A DNA stretch of 64,000 nucleotides from assembly GCF_000359605.1 (NCBI RefSeq), contig NZ_APML01000022.1, positions 56,836 to 120,835 of the forward strand, in the 5' to 3' direction. The DNA is from Gracilibacillus halophilus YIM-C55.5. GTDB lineage: Bacteria; Bacillota; Bacilli; Bacillales; Amphibacillaceae. A model generated the notes under the pieces. The model was not told where the DNA came from. It made no database searches and was given only the letters and a program-made list of their open reading frames with translations. Each line of letters begins with the position of its first letter. Within the stretch, counting starts at the first letter, position 1. Positions 59,635-64,000 of this stretch are shown piece by piece. Made by a program: the position numbers and the translations under genes.

Positions 59635-61044
59635 ATGGTAGTTGGAGATTTTCCGATTGAATTAGACACTCTTGTAGTCGGTGCTGGTCCTGGCGGTTAT
59701 GTAGCAGCTATTCGTGCTGCTCAAACCGGTCAGAAAGTTACGGTTGTTGAAAAAGGAACAGTAGGCGGTGTTTGTTTAAATGTAGGGTGTATTCCTTCAA
59801 AAGCACTTATTCAAGCTGGCCATCGCTATGAACACGCTCATGGCGAAGAATCAATGGGAATTACAACTGAAAATGTTTCCGTTGATTTTTCTAAAGTTCA
59901 AGAATGGAAAGGTTCAGTTGTAAACAAATTAACTGGCGGTGTTGAAGGTTTACTGAAAGGAAATAAAGTAGACATTGTACAAGGTGAAGTTTATTTCGTT
60001 GATAAAAACACAGTTAAAGTGATGGATGAGAAAAATTCTCAGACATATACTTTCAATAACTGCATTATCGCAACAGGATCAACACCAATTGAATTGCCGA
60101 CATTTAAGTATTCCGATCGCGTACTTGATTCAACAGGTGCGTTAAGCTTAAATGAAATTCCAGAAAAAATGGTTGTCATCGGTGGCGGTTATATCGGGAC
60201 AGAACTTGGTGCTGCATATGCTAGTTTTGGCACAGAAGTGACTATTTTAGAAGGGTTAGACGATATCCTTAGTGGCTTTGATAAACAAATGACCAATTTA
60301 GTGAAGAAGAAACTCAAAAATAAAGGTGCAAATATTGTGACAAAAGCCATGGCACAAGGTGTTGAAGAAACAAAAGATGGTGTCAAAGTAACATATGAAG
60401 CGAATGGCAAAGAAGAAACGATCGAAGCGGATTATGTTCTTGTGACTGTTGGTCGTAAGCCAAACACTGATGAATTAGGCCTTGAACAAGTCGGTGTTGA
60501 CATGAATGATAAGGGCTTTATTCAAATCGACAAACAATGTCGTACAAATGTTGATACGATTTATGCTATTGGTGACATTGTTGAAGGACCAGCGCTTGCG
60601 CATAAAGCTTCTTATGAAGGTAAGATTGCTGCTGAAGCTATTGCTGGTGAGAATGCTGAAATTGATTATCTTGCTATTCCAGCTGTTGCCTTTACGGATC
60701 CAGAACTAGCTTCTGTTGGTCATACGGAGGAGAGCGCAAAAGAAGCAGGGTATGAAGTGAATGCATCGAAATTTCCATTTGGTGCCAACGGCCGAGCATT
60801 GTCATTAAATGAAGCGGATGGTTTCTTAAATATTGTTACACGCAAAGAGGATGGACTTGTCATTGGTGCACAAATTGCAGGCCCAAATGCAAGTGATATG
60901 GTATCTGAGCTTGGATTAGCGATTGAAGCTGGAATGACAGCAGAAGACTTAGCATTGACGATTCATGCTCACCCAACGCTTGGCGAAATTACAATGGAAG
61001 CTGCAGAAGTGGCGATGGGTTCTCCGATTCATATCGTAAAATAA
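59635..61044 (+). CDS. pdhD: Dihydrolipoamide dehydrogenase (E3)
   Basis: 469 residues, full length. FAD motif [17 protein letters not shown] near 14, redox disulfide [15 protein letters not shown] near 44, NAD motif [17 protein letters not shown] near 178, and the C-terminal catalytic HAHPTLGE near 444. It reoxidises the lipoyl arms. It starts 3 bases after pdhC and ends the operon. It may also serve the 2-oxoglutarate complex. Confidence 0.97.
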   Translation: MVVGDFPIELDTLVVGAGPGGYVAAIRAAQTGQKVTVVEKGTVGGVCLNVGCIPSKALIQAGHRYEHAHGEESMGITTENVSVDFSKVQEWKGSVVNKLTGGVEGLLKGNKVDIVQGEVYFVDKNTVKVMDEKNSQTYTFNNCIIATGSTPIELPTFKYSDRVLDSTGALSLNEIPEKMVVIGGGYIGTELGAAYASFGTEVTILEGLDDILSGFDKQMTNLVKKKLKNKGANIVTKAMAQGVEETKDGVKVTYEANGKEETIEADYVLVTVGRKPNTDELGLEQVGVDMNDKGFIQIDKQCRTNVDTIYAIGDIVEGPALAHKASYEGKIAAEAIAGENAEIDYLAIPAVAFTDPELASVGHTEESAKEAGYEVNASKFPFGANGRALSLNEADGFLNIVTRKEDGLVIGAQIAGPNASDMVSELGLAIEAGMTAEDLALTIHAHPTLGEITMEAAEVAMGSPIHIVK

Positions 61045-61053
61045 CATGCGAAG

Positions 61054-61081
61054 GAGTCTGCTATGTAAGCAGGCTCTTTTT
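61054..61081 (+). terminator. Terminator of the pdh operon
   Basis: GAGTCTGCT (61054-61062) pairs with AGCAGGCTC (61068-61076), with one mismatch, followed by five T. Confidence 0.9.
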
Positions 61082-61130
61082 GTTCGGATAAAACCTCAAT
61101 CAGAGACATTACACGAAGGGATTGTTCATC

Positions 61131-62006
61131 GTGAAACAGTTTTTCATGATCTTAGTTGTTCTTACGTTAACGATTTTGGTCGGTTGTAACTCGACTCAAA
61201 ATATGGATTCAACCGATCAAAATCAGAAAGAAAACAGACAGCAGGAAACAGAAAAGAAAGAAAATCCCGAAGATCAAAAACAAGAGAATAATCAAGCTGC
61301 GGAAACAAATGAGGATGAGCAAAAGACGACAAACCGAAAAAAGGAAACGCTTTATCGTATGAATGATAATTGGCTTCTTAAACCGCTAAAAGAAGAGACA
61401 AATGATCAAGTCGTATTGCTAACTATTGATGATGCCCCGAAAGAATATGCGATAGAAATGGCAGAAACGTTAAAAGTATTAGATGCACCAGCAATCTTTT
61501 TTGTTAATGGACATTTTCTTGAAACTGAAAAGCAGAAAAACGTATTGAAGAAAATCCATGAGATGGGATTTGCAATTGGCAATCACACGTACAATCATAC
61601 GCGATTAACTGAAGTTGATTCAAAAACGCAAAAACAGGAAATTGTAAAGCTTAATGATGTCATTAAGCAAATTACTGGTGAGACACCGAAATTCTTCCGT
61701 GCGCCACATGGGGCTAACACAGATCACGTTAAAAAGTTAGTAGCAGATAAAGGAATGTTATTAATGAATTGGACATACGGCTACGATTATTTTAAACCAT
61801 ATATGGATGCAGAAAAGTTAACGGAAGCTATGATTACTGGTAAAGGTCCTGAAGCTGGTGTTGATTATTCATTGTTACAACCTGGTGCAAACTTATTAAT
61901 GCATGATCGTGAATGGACAGCAGAAGCGTTAGATGATATTGTGAAAGGTTTGCGTGATAAAGGATATGAAATAGCCGATCCACATACGATCCAATTACCC
62001 GAATAA
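61131..62006 (+). CDS. Polysaccharide deacetylase lipoprotein
   Basis: About 291 residues from GTG 61131 (site GAAGGG, 10 bases). Lipobox LTILVGC near residue 16, then a long Glu/Gln/Asn/Lys-rich linker (25-75), then a NodB domain: metal Asp pair in LLTIDDAPKEYA, His pair in GNHTYNHTRL and RAPHG. The last strand holds LLMHDREWTAEALDDIV. The family deacetylates peptidoglycan or related glycans at the cell surface. The wide linker would let it reach into the wall. It is followed after 15 bases by yktA. Confidence 0.88.
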   Translation: MKQFFMILVVLTLTILVGCNSTQNMDSTDQNQKENRQQETEKKENPEDQKQENNQAAETNEDEQKTTNRKKETLYRMNDNWLLKPLKEETNDQVVLLTIDDAPKEYAIEMAETLKVLDAPAIFFVNGHFLETEKQKNVLKKIHEMGFAIGNHTYNHTRLTEVDSKTQKQEIVKLNDVIKQITGETPKFFRAPHGANTDHVKKLVADKGMLLMNWTYGYDYFKPYMDAEKLTEAMITGKGPEAGVDYSLLQPGANLLMHDREWTAEALDDIVKGLRDKGYEIADPHTIQLPE

Positions 62007-62021
62007 GAAAGGATGAGGGAT

Positions 62022-62291
62022 TTGAATTATAGTTATCCAATTGATGAATCTTGGTCTACACAAGAAGTCATTGATGTTGTCAACTATTACTCAATCATTG
62101 AAAAAGCCTATGAAAAAGGCGTTAAAAAACAAGATTTAATAGCTGCCTATAATCGTTATAAAGAAATTGTTCCTTCAAAGAGTGAGGAAAAACAGTTAGA
62201 TAAAAAGTTTGAGAAGCAATCAGGTTATATCCCATTTCGAGTGATCAAACAGGCAAAAACACTTGAACAACAAGATATTGTGCGCATGTGA
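62022..62291 (+). CDS. yktA: UPF0223 family protein YktA
   Basis: 89 residues from TTG 62022, which is correctly spaced from AAAGGA; ATG 62013 would leave no spacing. Length equals B. subtilis YktA. Motifs are SYPIDESWSTQEVIDVVNYY and KSEEKQLDKKFEKQSGYIPF. Function unknown. Position before yktB and suhB matches B. subtilis yktA-yktB-yktC. Confidence 0.92.
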   Translation: MNYSYPIDESWSTQEVIDVVNYYSIIEKAYEKGVKKQDLIAAYNRYKEIVPSKSEEKQLDKKFEKQSGYIPFRVIKQAKTLEQQDIVRM

Positions 62292-62302
62292 TGAACAAAC
62301 AC

Positions 62303-62366
62303 CTGGAAAATATGTCACTGTGAGAAAAGCAACATTTGTTGATTGCGCAGCGAGCATATTTTCCAG
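62303..62366. repeat. Inverted repeat between converging yktA and yktB
   Basis: CTGGAAAATATG (62303-62314) and CATATTTTCCAG (62355-62366) are perfect 12-base arms around a 40-base centre. It may terminate both genes. A shorter internal pairing around AACATTTGTT was not resolved. Confidence 0.6.
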
Positions 62367-62407
62367 TTCTTACATAGAAAAAGTTATCAGTCAATATAAA
62401 ATATAGG

Positions 62408-63025
62408 TCACTTGATCGTAGACCGATACAATGGTGCTAATGTGTCAAACGTTTGTTTGATTTCCTGAAGAAGTTTGTCACCATCTTGAAGTATAGGGTT
62501 ATGACGGTCGATATTTTTTCCGATTAAAAATTCAGCTTTTTTTACGTTTTTCAAACGATCTAAAGCATGCGAGAGATTTTCATTTGTGAACGGCATGGAT
62601 TGATTCTTTGTATGGTCGAGTGATAAAACGAAATCATTCGGTATGTTGGTTTCTATATCATCTTGATCTTGTAAAAATTGTTGCGCAACTGTAGTTTTAT
62701 TTTCAAACTCATAAATATAAGCAAGCCAAATAAATAAGTGATCCTGCCATAGACCGACTTGGAAATGGGGGTGCTTTTTATAGCCTCTTTTATTGGCAGC
62801 TAGGGCCATCCATGTATCATCGGGCGGATTGACTGTTCGTCTAGCGTGTTTGGCAATATGAAGATGCATTTCTTGGCCAACCAACTGTGATAAATCATCT
62901 GCTAATGCGTCTCCGATTACTTGGAATTTAGGCTGGATGCGCTCTTGAATAGCTTCCATCCTTTCGTCTAAACCTTCAATTGCAAAAGTATCAAAATCCT
63001 TTGGTTGAAATCCTTCAAACGTCAT
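62408..63025 (-). CDS. yktB: DUF1054 family protein YktB
   Basis: About 205 residues from ATG 63025 (AAAAGGGTG). Family segments include EGFQPKDFDTFAIEGLDERM at the start and FQVGLWQDHLFIWLAYIYE in the middle. DUF1054 (UPF0637) is common in Bacillaceae and its function is unknown. It is convergent with yktA and divergent from suhB, as in B. subtilis. Confidence 0.92.
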   Translation of the reverse strand: MTFEGFQPKDFDTFAIEGLDERMEAIQERIQPKFQVIGDALADDLSQLVGQEMHLHIAKHARRTVNPPDDTWMALAANKRGYKKHPHFQVGLWQDHLFIWLAYIYEFENKTTVAQQFLQDQDDIETNIPNDFVLSLDHTKNQSMPFTNENLSHALDRLKNVKKAEFLIGKNIDRHNPILQDGDKLLQEIKQTFDTLAPLYRSTIK

Positions 63026-63159
63026 TATATTCACCCTTTTGTTTTAATATATCAACTTGTATATGTCTATCAATAGTATACAGGGAATGACAATGATTTT
63101 TCAACGAATCAAATTTTTGCTAAAATAGAAATACTTTCGTTAGGAATGGAGGAAATGTT

Positions 63160-63963
63160 ATGGAGTCATCCATTCAAGAATCCATCTTTGAACAAGCCAA
63201 AAGATGGGTGTACCAAGCAGGTAACCTAATCAAAGAACAATTACATCAAGATTATAAGATTGAAACAAAATCTAATGCAAACGATTTAGTTACCGCTGTA
63301 GATAAACATATTGAACAATTTTTCGCCGAAAAGATACGCACTTATTATCCAGATCATCTATTACTGGGAGAAGAGGGGTTTGGCGATCATATTACCCATC
63401 TTAACCAAACGATATGGATAATAGATCCTATTGATGGGACGATGAATTTTGTACATCAGAAACGTCATTTTGCTATTTCGATAGGAATATATGACCATGG
63501 GGTTGGTGAAATTGGTATCATTTATAATGTAATGGATGATGTCTTGTACACGGCTTTACGAGGAAAAGGAGCCTTTAAAAATGAGGCGAAACTTTCTCCA
63601 CTACCAAGAGATGTACAATTGGAAAGTAGTATTATTGCCATGAATAGTTCTTTAGCTTGTCAGAATCGGCGTGTAAATGAAAAGAAAATTCAGCAACTCA
63701 TTAAGGACAGTCGAGGAACAAGATCGTATGGCTCTGCTGCACTAGAGTTTGCGTTTGTTGCTGAAGGAATTCTTGATGGTTATATTACAATGAGGTTATC
63801 ACCGTGGGACTTTGCGGGTGGTATGGTGATACTTCACGAAGTCAATGGAGTCACTCGACAAGCAAACGGTCAGCCTGTACAGCTTTTGGAAAATAACACA
63901 ATTATTGCTTGTAATCCTTCATTATATCAAAAGCTTCTTGATGAGTATGTCGAATTGAAATAG
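63160..63963 (+). CDS. suhB: Inositol monophosphatase family protein SuhB/YktC
   Basis: 267 residues. The metal-binding motifs are LLGEEGFG near 70, IDPIDGTMNFVH near 91 and SPWDFAGG near 213, all intact. It hydrolyses inositol monophosphate and perhaps related phosphates. GGAATGGAGG precedes ATG 63160. After it the window ends, with a GAGGGGG at the edge that could be the ribosome site of a further gene. Confidence 0.92.
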   Translation: MESSIQESIFEQAKRWVYQAGNLIKEQLHQDYKIETKSNANDLVTAVDKHIEQFFAEKIRTYYPDHLLLGEEGFGDHITHLNQTIWIIDPIDGTMNFVHQKRHFAISIGIYDHGVGEIGIIYNVMDDVLYTALRGKGAFKNEAKLSPLPRDVQLESSIIAMNSSLACQNRRVNEKKIQQLIKDSRGTRSYGSAALEFAFVAEGILDGYITMRLSPWDFAGGMVILHEVNGVTRQANGQPVQLLENNTIIACNPSLYQKLLDEYVELK

Positions 63964-64000
63964 AATCGTTATGAACATATCAATGAAAAAGATGAGGGGG

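Overview
The window looks like the chromosome of a low-GC, endospore-forming member of the Bacillaceae, probably marine or halotolerant. The evidence is gene content and order. The run ktrC - rnjA - rpoY - ykrA - def - ykyA - pdhABCD, followed by a deacetylase gene and yktA - yktB - suhB, matches the Bacillus subtilis order closely. So does the block ykyB - ykuE - cbpB - dapH - dapL - ykuT - ykuU. Sporulation genes are present too: a compact spoVA operon, a yteA-type gene, a Spo0E-like phosphatase and a spore-coat cluster. No insertion sequence, prophage, CRISPR array, tRNA or rRNA was seen.

Layout. 1-6 kb: the end of an MhqD-like hydrolase, a GntR regulator / ABC transporter / ECF sigma factor cluster with a palindromic operator, small membrane proteins, and a YkgB-type lactonase. 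6-10.7 kb: an Aquifex-type aconitase, htpG under a perfect CIRCE element, and a SCO1 protein. 10.8-19.6 kb: the most distinctive region. It holds a cluster of Cys/His-rich and LSm-like proteins next to a minus-strand operon that I read as the spore manganese oxidase genes (MnxD-like, MnxE, MnxF and the giant multicopper oxidase MnxG). A sigma-K-like promoter lies upstream, and two paralogous membrane-protein genes diverge from it. 19.7-22 kb: a GltB-like FMN protein and a YteA-type protein. 22-30.6 kb: a complete ilvBH-ilvC-leuABCD operon read from a T-box leader. 30.9-38 kb: a DUF6884 protein, an MDR oxidoreductase, yhcN-like-spoVAC-spoVAD-spoVAE, a membrane-anchored trypsin-like protease and a zinc-ribbon protein. 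38.4-46.6 kb: a Spo0E-like protein, patA, ykyB, a second SCO1 protein, ykuE, cbpB, dapH, dapL, ykuT and ykuU. 46.8-50.4 kb: a heterodimeric ABC exporter. 50.5-64 kb: ktrC, rnjA, rpoY, ykrA, def, ykyA, the pyruvate dehydrogenase operon, a NodB-type lipoprotein, yktA, yktB and suhB.

At least nine genes are broken by an apparent single-base deletion, mostly in short C or G runs: the GntR regulator, the lactonase, the aconitase, an LSm-like coat gene, mnxG, the MDR oxidoreductase (twice), the spo0E-like gene and dapL. In every case the protein continues in the next frame with no other damage. I therefore annotate these as single genes and suspect consensus sequencing error rather than true pseudogenes.

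How the genes work together. patA, dapH and dapL belong to the acetylated branch of diaminopimelate and lysine synthesis. The ilv-leu operon makes branched-chain amino acids under leucyl-tRNA control. The pdh operon feeds acetyl-CoA to the TCA cycle, where the aconitase would act. The mnx, coat, spoVA, yteA and spo0E-like genes belong to spore formation and the spore surface.
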